Both the position numbers and the translations under genes were made by a program. Below, piece by piece: positions 8,403-18,228 of a stretch of 64,000 bases of DNA. The DNA lies in contig NZ_CP192292.1 of the NCBI RefSeq assembly GCF_050596425.1, positions 4,846,367 through 4,910,366 of the forward strand. The letters are read 5' to 3'. Numbering within the stretch: the first letter of the stretch is position 1; each line of letters begins with the position of its first letter. Origin of the DNA: G963665925 sp050596425. Its GTDB lineage: Bacteria; Bacillota; Clostridia; Peptostreptococcales; Acidaminobacteraceae. The notes under the pieces are model-generated. The model was not told the origin of the DNA, made no database searches, and was given only the letters and a program-made list of their open reading frames with translations.

Positions 8403-9728
8403 CTACTCGACAAACTCCCGCTCAAGATTAACAAACTTTGTAAACTGCCCCAGCCAAGTCAGTTCCACTGTGCCGGTTTCACCATTTCTTTGTTTTGCGA
8501 TTATTATTTCACCAATACCCTTCTTTTCAGAATCGGGGAAGTAGTACTCATCACGATATAGGAACATAACCACATCGGCATCCTGCTCGATGGCACCGGA
8601 TTCACGAAGGTCAGAAAGTATCGGTCTGTGGTCTGCACGAAGTTCAGGCGCACGAGACAGCTGAGATAAGGCAACCACAGGGCAGTTAAGCTCCCTAGCC
8701 AGACCCTTGAGCCCACGGGAAATATTAGAAATTTCCTGCTGTCTTGACTCTGCATTACCCGACATAAGTTGAAGGTAGTCAATCATAACCATATCCAGAC
8801 CATGTTCCATTTTAAGTCGTCTGCATTTTGCACGGACTTCCATAACCGTTACCGCAGGGGTATCATCAATAAATATTTTAGCATTTGATAACGTACTCAT
8901 ACCCTTTGTGATATCAATCCAGTCTTGTTCTTCCAAGTCCCCGTTACGTATTTTTCCCAGGGGAATATGGGCTTCTGAACTAAGTAAACGCTGAACCAAT
9001 TGTTCTTTTGACATCTCGAGACTGAATATAGCCACACAGCCATTGCCTTTTAGGGCCGCATTGTGGCAAAGGTTCAGGGAAAAGGCCGTCTTCCCCATCG
9101 AGGGACGGGCCGCAACCAGAATCATATCAGAGCGCTGGAAACCACTTGTTTTGGCATCAAGATCGAGAAATCCCGTGGTAATCCCTGTAATGCCCCCCTC
9201 ATGTTCATACATTCTCTCAATCTCATCATAGGTGTTTACCAGGACATCACGAATGGCTGTCATCCCTTCCCTGTTTTGATTTTGAGATATGTCAAAAATG
9301 GACTTCTCTGCACGGTCAAGGACTTGGGCTGCATCCTGGGTTTCATATCCATATTCAATGATCTCCGAAGATGCTTTAATAAGCCTGCGCAGGGTCGACT
9401 TTTCATCAATGATTTTGGCGTAGTGTCTCGCATTTGTCGTTACGACACCAGCACTTGTCAGGTCAGCAAGATACTCTATTCCGCCAGCCTCTTCCAGTTT
9501 CCCCTGAAGAATGAGCTGGTCGGACACCGTGACAAGATCCACTGGTTCGTTCTTATTATAAAGTTCAATGATTGCGCCAAAAATCTCCTTATGAGCTTCT
9601 CTGTAGAAGTCATTCTGTTTTATAACATCTGTAACTTCTGTGATGGCATCTTTATCTAATATCATTGCGCCAAGAACAGATTGTTCTGCCTCAATACTAT
9701 GTGGCGGTACTTTGCCCATAAATTCCAT
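8403..9728 (-). CDS. dnaB: replicative DNA helicase
   Basis: 441 residues, the usual length. The N-terminal helical domain (PHSIEAEQSVLGAMILDKD) is followed by the RecA-like motor with Walker A ARPSMGKTAFSLNL, Walker B MVMIDYLQLM, SQLSRAPE and the arginine-finger region KQRNGETGT. It unwinds DNA ahead of the replisome. In most Firmicutes dnaB directly follows rplI; here a three-gene cassette lies between them. Confidence 0.98.
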   Translation of the reverse strand: MEFMGKVPPHSIEAEQSVLGAMILDKDAITEVTDVIKQNDFYREAHKEIFGAIIELYNKNEPVDLVTVSDQLILQGKLEEAGGIEYLADLTSAGVVTTNARHYAKIIDEKSTLRRLIKASSEIIEYGYETQDAAQVLDRAEKSIFDISQNQNREGMTAIRDVLVNTYDEIERMYEHEGGITGITTGFLDLDAKTSGFQRSDMILVAARPSMGKTAFSLNLCHNAALKGNGCVAIFSLEMSKEQLVQRLLSSEAHIPLGKIRNGDLEEQDWIDITKGMSTLSNAKIFIDDTPAVTVMEVRAKCRRLKMEHGLDMVMIDYLQLMSGNAESRQQEISNISRGLKGLARELNCPVVALSQLSRAPELRADHRPILSDLRESGAIEQDADVVMFLYRDEYYFPDSEKKGIGEIIIAKQRNGETGTVELTWLGQFTKFVNLEREFVE

Positions 9729-9892
9729 CTTGCATATCCTTTCTTAGGTGATTACAAAACATCAAGTCCAGTCCACTACAAAACACATAAGATACAATTT
9801 ATAATCCATATATGCTCCTGCAGTGCATCAATTTGAAGTCTTATAAATCACTTTTTTATAAAAACAGGTACTTCTTTATAACAACTTATGGA

Positions 9893-12127
9893 TCATTTGT
9901 GATCCATCCAGTATCTAAAACGATTGTAGCGTCCCTTTGTGTCCTTTTCAACCTCTTTTACAAAGTCAAAAATGCGCCTTAATCTGTCTTCTGCAACAGC
10001 GCTTCCACTGTAAAGGACCATGTTCACATCGTCTATTATATCATATGGAGGTCCCTTATAGTTCTGCTTCATCTCATGACTTTGACTGCGTGAGTTAAAA
10101 TACTTTTCAAGTTTCTCAGCTGGTGTCAAATGATCATCATCAATATCAATCAGATCTTCCAAATAATAAATTTCACGAATCGTACGTTCTTTTAAAGATC
10201 CTTTTTGGAAATACCATTTTACCTTCATGGTCATATAAATGCCACTAAACATGCCAAGAACAAGCAGGCCCAAGAAACCGTATAAAATCTCTTGTGAGTA
10301 ATCTGGCTGTGCTTTTACTTGATCGAATGAGTCAGCTCCAATATCCACATCCATAAGGGCTTCTTTTGCATCTAGGGTAAATTGAGACTCGTCATCAAGA
10401 ACAGGTGATCCGTTCTCATTCTCTGCTTGGTCCTCAGTTTCTAAACTGCGTCTTGTGGCTTCGTTGTAGGCTGGTGTCGCTTCAAAAATTGTCCATCCCT
10501 GCCCTTCAATATAGGCTTCCGTCCAGGCGTGCGCCCTATCAGCCCGGACGGGAAAGGCCCCATCCGGTTGACGAATCGTAGGGAGTAAGAAACCTTCAAC
10601 ATATCTAGTGGGTACGTCGACCGCTCGCCCCATGACAGCCAGGGCACTGGCGTAATAAGTGCAGTACCCGCTTTTGCCTTCGAATAGAAAATAAGACACA
10701 AAGTCTTCGTCTGCAGGGGGCAGACCTGGTTTTAAGTCGTAGGGATACTCCGCCCGCAACCAGTCTTTGATAGCACTTATCTTCTCAATGTCACTGGTCA
10801 TCCCCTCCGTTAAGTCTAAGGCCTTCTTAACCACCGCTTCATTATAATTATCTGGCAGTTGCAAATATATTTCAGGGTTTTCAATCCGCATGGAGTAATC
10901 CACCCCTCGCATGGTGTAAACATCTAAGGGGCCTTCAAAAGATTCCCGCTTATAATACATGGCCCCATCGGGGTTCATAAAAACCTTATTCTCGCTTAGG
11001 GCAACTTCTTTTATGCCGATTGGTGCAAAAAGTGTTCTTGTGCTGATCGATTCGGGCACTACCGTCACTTCATATGACCGAACCTTATTCCCCGCTAAGC
11101 CTGTATGCTGAACATAGTCGTTGTTGTTTGAATAAATATCATTGTCTGACACCCAGCTAAAACCCGTGTACCTGGTTTGAACACGTCCCCGCAAATAGAC
11201 GCCTGCCTTGTCAGACCACACCCGGAGCAGAACGGGGTTTTCTCCCCTGTCTACAGGACCACCAAGTCTCTCTTCATAAGGCTGGTAGATTGTTTGCTTA
11301 AAAGTGAACATGGCCATACTGCCCCTTTTATACCCCGTTCTCATATGGAGCACATTGGGAACAAGCTCCCCAATGTGTTTATTGATCCCATCAACAGGAA
11401 GGACAAATAGAAAGACATTGCTCAGCAAAATCACTAGCGTGCCTAAAAGGAATAAATAGGTACCATGTTTCTTTGTCTCAAAATGCGTGAGCCCAAATGA
11501 TGCCCGAGCAGATTTCTCCCAAGCTTTTTTTCTGGCATAATCGCCTGCCACCATAATAAACCCTATAAAATATAAGCTAAAGTGCTGTTGAATGCTCTCA
11601 GCATAATGAAACCACTGCTGAACAAACAATATAATTGGTATAAGAAAAAAGCCATAGTGGACACTTTTAAAAATTCGACTGTAAATCAAACTGCCCATGG
11701 TTAAAACAAGCAAGGCTATAACCAGCAAATTGAATACAAATATCTGTTCCCCACTGTCCGCACCTTGCAAGACTGACTCTACAGCATAAAAGAAGAAATC
11801 CGGCCATTTATCCAATATATAAAGACTTGATAAGCTGCTAGAAAGACCCATTTCCAGTGGATTTGAATGATTTAGGTAAAGAGACCATTTCTCAAGACTT
11901 TGATCCATCACAGCCAAAGTCAGACCCGATCCAAAGAGTAGAGCCAGTCCGGTCACAACCCTTTTTTTAGCATATAGCCCGTGAATAGTAGTCCACATAA
12001 ATAGAACCAGACTAAGGGTTACTGTAAACCCAAGATCAATTCTAAGGGCATCTCTTAAAACCAAGACAAGGGCATACACAAGAATCAGTCCCGCTATGAA
12101 ATTGTGTCTAGAGAGCCTTTTTATCAT
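9893..12127 (-). CDS. membrane transglutaminase-like protease/transferase (TgpA type)
   Basis: 744 residues from the ATG at 12127, which has an ideal GGAGGT 5 bases upstream; the in-frame ATG 10 codons earlier has no ribosome site. Six or so TM segments occupy the first 255 residues. An extracellular transglutaminase core follows, with the catalytic Cys in GKSGYCTYYASALAVM, His in RADRAHAWTEAY and Asp/Glu in IFEATPAY. A late TM segment (about 625-645) and a cytoplasmic tail with a DUF4129-like region come last. It overlaps the DUF58 gene by 20 bases. Such proteins occur with MoxR ATPases and DUF58 proteins; the substrate is not known. Confidence 0.88.
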   Translation of the reverse strand: MIKRLSRHNFIAGLILVYALVLVLRDALRIDLGFTVTLSLVLFMWTTIHGLYAKKRVVTGLALLFGSGLTLAVMDQSLEKWSLYLNHSNPLEMGLSSSLSSLYILDKWPDFFFYAVESVLQGADSGEQIFVFNLLVIALLVLTMGSLIYSRIFKSVHYGFFLIPIILFVQQWFHYAESIQQHFSLYFIGFIMVAGDYARKKAWEKSARASFGLTHFETKKHGTYLFLLGTLVILLSNVFLFVLPVDGINKHIGELVPNVLHMRTGYKRGSMAMFTFKQTIYQPYEERLGGPVDRGENPVLLRVWSDKAGVYLRGRVQTRYTGFSWVSDNDIYSNNNDYVQHTGLAGNKVRSYEVTVVPESISTRTLFAPIGIKEVALSENKVFMNPDGAMYYKRESFEGPLDVYTMRGVDYSMRIENPEIYLQLPDNYNEAVVKKALDLTEGMTSDIEKISAIKDWLRAEYPYDLKPGLPPADEDFVSYFLFEGKSGYCTYYASALAVMGRAVDVPTRYVEGFLLPTIRQPDGAFPVRADRAHAWTEAYIEGQGWTIFEATPAYNEATRRSLETEDQAENENGSPVLDDESQFTLDAKEALMDVDIGADSFDQVKAQPDYSQEILYGFLGLLVLGMFSGIYMTMKVKWYFQKGSLKERTIREIYYLEDLIDIDDDHLTPAEKLEKYFNSRSQSHEMKQNYKGPPYDIIDDVNMVLYSGSAVAEDRLRRIFDFVKEVEKDTKGRYNRFRYWMDHK

Positions 12128-13304
12128 AGCTGACCTCCAGTGTTTTTGAAATATCACTTCTAGATGAAAGAGAGTACGTTGAAATCCCTTGGTGGTTTAA
12201 AAGGTCTAATTCATCGGAATGAAGACGACTGTCTTCCCCATAAAATATTAGAACAATGTCAAATCGTTTCTCCCTTAAACCAAGCACTGTGTAGAGCAAG
12301 TCGTCTGTTAATTTATCTGTCACTGCAATAATGGTTGACCCATAGTAGAGCTTGTTTGTCTCAGCTTTCAAAAACTGGACAAAGGTCTGTTCTCCCGTTG
12401 GTACATATCCCGTCAGCTCTTCAAGAAAGAGACCAAACCTGGCCATATCTTTCCCTTGTATCGAAAGTCTCTTTAATGTATTGCATACAAGAGATACCGA
12501 TATATTATACTCTAGGAAATAATGAATCAGTGAAATGGCAATTTCAACAAGACCATCTTGGGTATCAAGTTCTTCTGGTCGGATTGTTTCTTTATAGCCA
12601 TCCACAAGCATATATACCTTGGTATCCGCAGAGAGATCATATTCTTTCACCAAGGGATGGTCGAGCTTCGATGACAATTTCCAGTGTATTTTCTTCATAC
12701 TGTCACCGATTCGGTATTCCCTGATGGATTTCATGCTTGTAAAGTCTTCATGGGTCTGCATAGGCACTGTGACCTTGCCGAAAAACTCTTTTGCTGGCAG
12801 GTCAAAACTCTGAATGGCATGTACCCTTGGATAGACCGTTAAATCAATCGCCCTGTCAAAAACCACACGGCGCGAGAATAGTCCCAAAGGATCTTGAATA
12901 TCCACCACAAGTTTTCCAAGGGTGTAATATCCCCTGTTTTGACAGGTCACATTTTTACGAATGGTTATCATTTGATAAGGACCATAGAAGGCTGTCTCTG
13001 AGGGAAACCCCATTTCTCCCAGTCGCTTGGAAACCACAAAGGTCATCAAAGCATACGATACTGGCAAGACTGACATGTTGGATAGCTTGTACTCAATCCA
13101 AAGCTTGTCTCCCACGGTCAAAACTTCTTCACTAATATTAAAAAAGAGATACATATTCTTACTGTTCCAAACCACCATAACGTAGCTGCTGACAAAGACA
13201 ACAAGCATGGCCACAGCAATAAAATATATGAACCGCCCCCCTGTAAAAAGAGCGACAAATACAGACAGGACCAAACCAAACAGAAATATCTGCCTATTCG
13301 TCAT
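12108..13304 (-). CDS. DUF58 domain protein (MoxR partner)
   Basis: 398 residues from the ATG at 13304, which has AAAGGTGG 6 bases upstream; the TTG two codons earlier is too close to it. Two TM segments lie at the N-terminus (about 5-45). A beta-rich region follows, then the DUF58 signature EYRIGDSMKKIHWKLSSK and a von Willebrand A-like fold (YMLVDGYKE). The gene is translationally coupled to MoxR (11-base overlap) and to the transglutaminase gene. It probably forms a chaperone/assembly system with them, following the known MoxR-DUF58 pairing. Confidence 0.88.
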   Translation of the reverse strand: MTNRQIFLFGLVLSVFVALFTGGRFIYFIAVAMLVVFVSSYVMVVWNSKNMYLFFNISEEVLTVGDKLWIEYKLSNMSVLPVSYALMTFVVSKRLGEMGFPSETAFYGPYQMITIRKNVTCQNRGYYTLGKLVVDIQDPLGLFSRRVVFDRAIDLTVYPRVHAIQSFDLPAKEFFGKVTVPMQTHEDFTSMKSIREYRIGDSMKKIHWKLSSKLDHPLVKEYDLSADTKVYMLVDGYKETIRPEELDTQDGLVEIAISLIHYFLEYNISVSLVCNTLKRLSIQGKDMARFGLFLEELTGYVPTGEQTFVQFLKAETNKLYYGSTIIAVTDKLTDDLLYTVLGLREKRFDIVLIFYGEDSRLHSDELDLLNHQGISTYSLSSRSDISKTLEVSYDKKAL

Positions 13305-14229
13305 GAACAACCACCTTTGGCACTTTCACAAATTCCACTAGGTCCTTAACAATATTTTCTGAACCGCGACCCTTGTACCTTATTTCGGGTTTTACAATGA
13401 GTCTGTGGGCCAGCACATCCACAGCCAGATCCCTTACATCTTCAGGTATAACATATGTTCTATCATTTATATAAGCTCTGGCTTTTGCTGCAATAAGAAG
13501 GCCTACCGCCGCTCTAGGACTGCATCCAAGTATAACCTCATCTGAGACTCTGGTCTTTCTTACAATGTCCACTATATAGGCCCATATGGAATCATCTGCA
13601 TGCACATCTTTGACCGCTTCCTGCATAGCCTTAACTTCATCAGCACTCAGGACTGTCTTGAGGGTCGCAATATCCCTCCTTGTGCCCATGCGCTCAACGA
13701 TCTTCATTTCATCTGATTTGTCCGGATACCCAATTTTAATTTTCATTAAAAAACGGTCGAGTTGAGCTTCTGGAAGGGGAAAAGTTCCTTCATACTCTAT
13801 GGGATTTTGAGTTGCAATCACCATAAAGGGCCCATCAAAAGCATATGTGGTTCCATCTATTGTCACCTGGCCTTCTTCCATAGCTTCAAGCAAGCTTGAT
13901 TGGGTTTTAGGCGAGGCTCTGTTGATTTCATCCGCAAGGATGATTTGATTGAATATGGGGCCTTTTTTGAAAACGAAATCATAGGTATCCCTGCGATAAA
14001 CAGAAACCCCTAATATATCTGAAGGCAATAAATCTGGTGTGAACTGAACACGATTAAAGGATAGGTCCATTGATTTTGCAAGTGCCTGGGCTGCTGTGGT
14101 TTTCCCAACACCCGGCACGTCCTCTATGAGTATATGCCCCTGAGACAAGAGGGTAATTAAGAGTCTTTTTAATACTTTTTCTTTTCCTATAATAATAGAT
14201 TCCATATTGTTGACGAGCTTTTCATACAT
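13294..14229 (-). CDS. MoxR-family AAA+ ATPase
   Basis: 311 residues from the ATG at 14229; GGAGAGG lies 7 bases upstream, whereas the ATG at 14235 would sit directly on it. Walker A is EDVPGVGKTTAAQAL, Walker B is IILADEINRASPKTQ, and sensor 1 (MVIATQNPIEYEGTFPLPEAQLDRF) is the MoxR hallmark. First gene of the MoxR-DUF58-transglutaminase cassette. MoxR ATPases act as chaperones for maturation of partner proteins. Confidence 0.93.
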   Translation of the reverse strand: MYEKLVNNMESIIIGKEKVLKRLLITLLSQGHILIEDVPGVGKTTAAQALAKSMDLSFNRVQFTPDLLPSDILGVSVYRRDTYDFVFKKGPIFNQIILADEINRASPKTQSSLLEAMEEGQVTIDGTTYAFDGPFMVIATQNPIEYEGTFPLPEAQLDRFLMKIKIGYPDKSDEMKIVERMGTRRDIATLKTVLSADEVKAMQEAVKDVHADDSIWAYIVDIVRKTRVSDEVILGCSPRAAVGLLIAAKARAYINDRTYVIPEDVRDLAVDVLAHRLIVKPEIRYKGRGSENIVKDLVEFVKVPKVVVHDE

Positions 14230-14385
14230 AAACATACCTCTCCACTTCTTCCCCCGATGGTCTGTTGACTAGATTGTAGACGCATTTTTCTGAATATTCT
14301 TTATAAATTCGATTCGGATTCCATGGATTCCTGTAATAAAGACTTTACGTTTTTGTAAAATTGAGCGTAATATAATGAATGTCTG

Positions 14386-14429
14386 TATAAAAAAACCGCA
14401 GATTCCAATATTCATAGGAAACTGCGGTT
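14386..14429 (-). terminator. rho-independent terminator after rplI
   Basis: The arms AACCGCAG and CTGCGGTT flank a 20-base loop and are followed by a seven-T run on the minus strand, 34 bases beyond the rplI stop. It separates the ribosomal operon from the MoxR cassette. Confidence 0.9.
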
Positions 14430-14462
14430 ATTGATTAACATTCTATTTTTCTAACGCTTTGC

Positions 14463-14909
14463 TTACTGCTGCTCTGTAACATAGATTTCAAGCTTGGCAA
14501 CCACGCGCGGATGAACCTTGATTTCAGCCTTAAATGTACCTAGCATTTTAATTTGATCCATTTTTACTTTTTTCTTGTCCACCTTAATGCCATGTTGCTG
14601 GTTAAGCATTTTTGCTACATCTTTATTTGTGATAGATCCAAACAATTTGCTGCCTTCACCAGATTTGGCTTGGAACGTTACTTTAAGTGACTCAATCTTA
14701 GCCGCCAATTCTTTAGCTTCTGCCAAAGCTTCAGCGTTTCTTTTTTCCTCAGCTTCTTTTTGGTGATGCACCTGATTCACGCCACCTTCAGTCGCTTCTT
14801 TTGCTAGACCTCTTGGAATTAGGAAGTTTCTGCCGTGTCCGTCACTGACATTAACGACATCTCCTCTTTTGCCCGTCCCTTTAACGTCTTTAAGTAGTAT
14901 AACTTTCAT
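14463..14909 (-). CDS. rplI: 50S ribosomal protein bL9
   Basis: 148 residues starting MKVILLKDVKGTGKRGDVV, the standard L9 N-terminus with the GRNFLIPRGLA signature. The ATG at 14909 is preferred over an upstream GTG (14918) because family members begin here and GGAAGG lies 8 bases before it. A long connecting helix and the C-terminal RNA-binding domain follow. The gene begins 1 base beyond the gdpP stop. Confidence 0.98.
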   Translation of the reverse strand: MKVILLKDVKGTGKRGDVVNVSDGHGRNFLIPRGLAKEATEGGVNQVHHQKEAEEKRNAEALAEAKELAAKIESLKVTFQAKSGEGSKLFGSITNKDVAKMLNQQHGIKVDKKKVKMDQIKMLGTFKAEIKVHPRVVAKLEIYVTEQQ

Positions 14910-14910
14910 A

Positions 14911-16899
14911 TTACTCACCTTCCTCTTCGAAATATTCCTGAACTGCTTGTAGCAGCAAGTCTTTTACCTCATCCATGCTCTTGTCTTTGAACTGAGCCCC
15001 GGCAACTGTCATATGACCACCACCGCCAATTTTCTCAAGTATAACTTGAACATTGGTGTCTCCTAAGCTTCGACCACTGATAAAAATCATGTCTTCACTT
15101 TTACGTCCAATAACAAAAGATGTGGATATGCCTCTAATATTAAGGAGGCTGTCTGCACCCTGAGCTGCAACAAGTTGAGCATTGGGTACATCCTCTTCAT
15201 AAATAGATATAGCAACATCATTATCATATATTTTTGCATTGCTGACAATGTTTGATCTATGAATAAATGTGCTTAAATCATCTTGGAATAATTGCCTTAC
15301 AACAGTTGTATCGGCTCCAAAACGTCTTAGTAAAGACGCGGCCTCAAATGTTCTTACACCTGTTTGGAATGTAAAGTTTTTTGTATCTACAGTGATGCCA
15401 GCAAGTAGAGCTTCAGCTTCATTCTTTTCTAGACGCATGGTGTTTTCCATGTACTGAAGAATTTCAGTGACAAGTTCTGCCGTTGATGATGCATAGGGCT
15501 CAGTATACTTTAACACTGTGTTATTTATAAACTCTGTGCCCCGCCTATGATGGTCAAACATAACAATTTGCCCACCTGCTTCAAGAAGTTCTGGTGCCTC
15601 TGTAAAGGATGGTCTATGGGTATCGACAACCACGACTAGGGTGTCTTTATCCATAAGTTCAAGGGCCTCTTCAGTGTTGATGAAATGATATGTTTCGTTA
15701 TCCTTGAACACATTGTGTATGTTTAGGATGGAATCATTCACATCATTCAAAACGATGTAAGCATCTTTTCCCCTGTTTAAAACAGCTCTATACACGCCGA
15801 TGGCTGAACCATAAGCATCCATATCAGGATTTGTATGTCCCATTATAATAACTTTTGAACTGTCATCTATAAGGGGTCTAAAAGCATGGGCGATCACACG
15901 GGCCTTAACCCGGTTTCGCTTTTCAACAGCTTTTGTTTTTCCACCATAAAACTCATAATTGCCTTGCTTTCGGACAACAGCCTGATCACCACCGCGACCC
16001 AGGGCCAGTTCAAGGGATGAAAACGCCCCTTCCTCCAGCTGAGAAAGGTTTTTGCCCGTTGTTCCAACACCCATACTTAAAGTAACGGGAATCTTATTGC
16101 CTTCATCAATTTCACGGATGTCATCCAAAATAGCAAATCTTTTGGCTTCAAGATTTTCTAAAAATTTATTGGAAAAGACCACGACATATTTATCTGATGT
16201 ATAGCGTTTTATAAGGGCATTCATTCTGGTTGCCCACAGGTTGATCCTCTTGTCAATTTCAGAACGCACCGCAGGACGATGCTCTTCTTTTGTTTCATTG
16301 ATCACATCATCCAGATTATCCACCTGGATTAAGGCCACAACAGGTTTTTCATCACGATACTTGTCTCCCAGCATAAAGTAGTTTGTCTGGTCGATCCAGT
16401 AGAGCATCATAATGTATCTTTCATCGCTTTTACTGCCTATTTTAACAATATTCGATAAGACCCTGAAAACACTTTCACCAATCTTGATATTGGATGCGTC
16501 TTCTCCGCTTAGAAGTTCATCAAATTCAAGGGCTGGGATAATTTTATCCACTTCAGAACCAAGTAAGTCTTTTTGGTCCACCATATCTGTGAACTTACTG
16601 TTATACCAACTGATTTTCCCGTCTAGATCAACAAGCGTTAAGGGGATTGGCAGATTTAATATGGCATAGCGCGCTGCCGAATCAATATCACTTGAAAGGG
16701 TTTCGATGTATCTTTGCCATCTCTTATTTTTTTGTCGTCCTGATCTCCAGTTATAATACAGAAGATACACCAACACAAGGGTGCCGACTATCCCCAAAAA
16801 TGGTTCATATAGGGCAATAATAAACACCATAAAAAATATTATCCATAAATAGAGTCTTGTGTCGCTTTTAAAAAGTTTGGAAAACTTATTTTGACCCAT
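14911..16899 (-). CDS. gdpP: cyclic-di-AMP phosphodiesterase GdpP
   Basis: 662 residues. Two TM segments (about 14-50), a degenerate PAS domain (about 85-150), a degenerate GGDEF domain (about 170-300) without the GGDEF residues, then DHH (GHTNPDMDAYGSAIGV, VVVDTHRP, MFDHHRR) and DHHA1 (KIGGGGHMTVAGAQ). This is the YybT/GdpP architecture, which degrades c-di-AMP to pApA. All DHH metal ligands are visible. It lies between yybS and rplI as in Bacillus, and an AGGAG ribosome site precedes the ATG. Confidence 0.97.
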   Translation of the reverse strand: MGQNKFSKLFKSDTRLYLWIIFFMVFIIALYEPFLGIVGTLVLVYLLYYNWRSGRQKNKRWQRYIETLSSDIDSAARYAILNLPIPLTLVDLDGKISWYNSKFTDMVDQKDLLGSEVDKIIPALEFDELLSGEDASNIKIGESVFRVLSNIVKIGSKSDERYIMMLYWIDQTNYFMLGDKYRDEKPVVALIQVDNLDDVINETKEEHRPAVRSEIDKRINLWATRMNALIKRYTSDKYVVVFSNKFLENLEAKRFAILDDIREIDEGNKIPVTLSMGVGTTGKNLSQLEEGAFSSLELALGRGGDQAVVRKQGNYEFYGGKTKAVEKRNRVKARVIAHAFRPLIDDSSKVIIMGHTNPDMDAYGSAIGVYRAVLNRGKDAYIVLNDVNDSILNIHNVFKDNETYHFINTEEALELMDKDTLVVVVDTHRPSFTEAPELLEAGGQIVMFDHHRRGTEFINNTVLKYTEPYASSTAELVTEILQYMENTMRLEKNEAEALLAGITVDTKNFTFQTGVRTFEAASLLRRFGADTTVVRQLFQDDLSTFIHRSNIVSNAKIYDNDVAISIYEEDVPNAQLVAAQGADSLLNIRGISTSFVIGRKSEDMIFISGRSLGDTNVQVILEKIGGGGHMTVAGAQFKDKSMDEVKDLLLQAVQEYFEEEGE

Positions 16900-16909
16900 T
16901 CAATCACTC

Positions 16910-17857
16910 CTAAGTGTTTGACTTCATTCGGGCTCTCAAATTTATAATTGTTTCAAGCATGCCGAGCACGAAAAGTGGAAATTGCAACATGCTGTAGAAA
17001 AGAATACCCATAGTCGTAAAGGCCACAACAGCAGATCGTGGAAATTTATAATGGTACATGAAGAAAATCGACACTGCCGCTCCCTGAATGGAAAAGACAA
17101 AAACAACCACAAGGAGAATATTTAAAAATAGAAGTTCAGAATTTGAATGTCCAAGAATCCCTGTTAACCATGCCAAAACCATCATAATCATGGATCCTAG
17201 AAAGACATTTCTAGGCAGCTGAAAATCTCTAAATAGGCCTGTCTCTGGCACCTCAAACTTGAATCGTTTAAGTGCCTTTACAAGCGCCCAGTGGTTGACT
17301 GCTGAAGTGAATGATCCCATCATTATTAGAATGAAAGGCAGCATATTTTGAAACTGTATAACCATGAGGTCAAACTGTTCGTTTAAATCTGTTGTCATTT
17401 GAGAGTCAAAATTATATGAAGCAATTAAAGACTTTGACTCCTCTATGGCTTCTGTGAAAATCTGCATCATTCCAATGCCTGTGAAAAGTTCTGTCAGCCC
17501 AAATAATACCACTGTGCTTAAGGCCGCACCTACTGCACCAATTAAAATTGTTTGACTGGCTTTTAGTTTTTGACGCACACCTTCGCCTAAAGCGGCTGAT
17601 ACAAACCCTCCATAAACTAAAATCATCAGACTTTCTGCTGGAATTCCCATAGCAAAACTTATAACACTTGATACGATAACAGATAAGACGCCGTAGTGTC
17701 TACCGTGTCGCACCCATACAACTGCAAACATAGCTGGTACAAAGACTGTAAAGTAGCCCACGATGGGCAGGTATCTAATCATAAAAACAACAACTGAAAC
17801 CACAAGGGCAATTAGGGCCGCTTCGATCATAGCTGAAGTGTTTCTTTCATATCTCAA
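16910..17857 (-). CDS. YybS-like DUF2232 membrane protein
   Basis: About 315 residues with seven or more TM segments; family DUF2232, which is typically encoded just before gdpP in Firmicutes. I chose a TTG start at 17857 because GGAGG lies 9 bases upstream; the ATG at 17902 lacks a ribosome site. The exact role is unknown. The fold resembles ECF-transporter S components, so a membrane substrate-binding role is possible. Confidence 0.8.
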   Translation of the reverse strand: MRYERNTSAMIEAALIALVVSVVVFMIRYLPIVGYFTVFVPAMFAVVWVRHGRHYGVLSVIVSSVISFAMGIPAESLMILVYGGFVSAALGEGVRQKLKASQTILIGAVGAALSTVVLFGLTELFTGIGMMQIFTEAIEESKSLIASYNFDSQMTTDLNEQFDLMVIQFQNMLPFILIMMGSFTSAVNHWALVKALKRFKFEVPETGLFRDFQLPRNVFLGSMIMMVLAWLTGILGHSNSELLFLNILLVVVFVFSIQGAAVSIFFMYHYKFPRSAVVAFTTMGILFYSMLQFPLFVLGMLETIINLRARMKSNT

Positions 17858-17911
17858 AAATTCACGCCTCCAATACTTATTGAGCAAATTGCAAAACATC
17901 ACTTAAAAGGC

Positions 17912-17969
17912 ATTGCTATACTGTATATGGAAATTTCAACTCGTAAATATCAATATACCGTATAGCAAT
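17912..17969. repeat. long inverted repeat before yybS
   Basis: 16-base arms (ATTGCTATACTGTATA and TATACCGTATAGCAAT, one mismatch) around 26 bases. No T run follows on either strand. It lies in the yybS leader, 55 bases before the proposed TTG start. Confidence 0.6.
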
Positions 17970-18014
17970 AAGGTTAATCTTTAGCTTTGCATGTGCCTAA
18001 CTTAATCTTTGTCT

Positions 18015-18020
18015 ATTATA
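18015..18020 (-). promoter_or_regulatory. possible -10 box for yybS-gdpP-rplI
   Basis: A perfect TATAAT on the minus strand, between the rpsR terminators and yybS. The -35 at the right distance (GTGCAA) is poor, so this is tentative. Confidence 0.35.
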
Positions 18021-18096
18021 CAATACCTGGGTTGAATTTGCACTGATCTTACTTGATCATTTCTATAAGCCCGTATTTTATCAATATTTTTTAAAA

Positions 18097-18139
18097 ATCT
18101 CTATGTGAAACCAATAATACAACTTATTGGCTTCACATA
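18097..18139 (-). terminator. second hairpin terminator after rpsR
   Basis: 16-base arms (TTATTGGTTTCACATA pairs with TATGTGAAGCCAATAA, one G-T) with a 6-base loop, then GAGATTTTT on the minus strand. Confidence 0.6.
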
Positions 18140-18182
18140 AAGACATGTGCCCTTAAATTGGTATTTTACAAATTGCTCAAAA

Positions 18183-18217
18183 TAAAAAACGGAAGACACT
18201 CAAGTAAGTATCTCCCG
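18183..18217 (-). terminator. rho-independent terminator after rpsR
   Basis: The arms CGGGAGATACT and AGTGTCTTCCG pair with two G-T wobbles and are followed by TTTTTT on the minus strand, 12 bases past the rpsR stop. Confidence 0.85.
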
Positions 18218-18228
18218 CTTATTTGTTC

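Noticed and set aside
9063..9659. 198-codon plus-strand ORF inside dnaB
   Set aside because: Shadow of dnaB on the other strand; no start signal and no family likeness.
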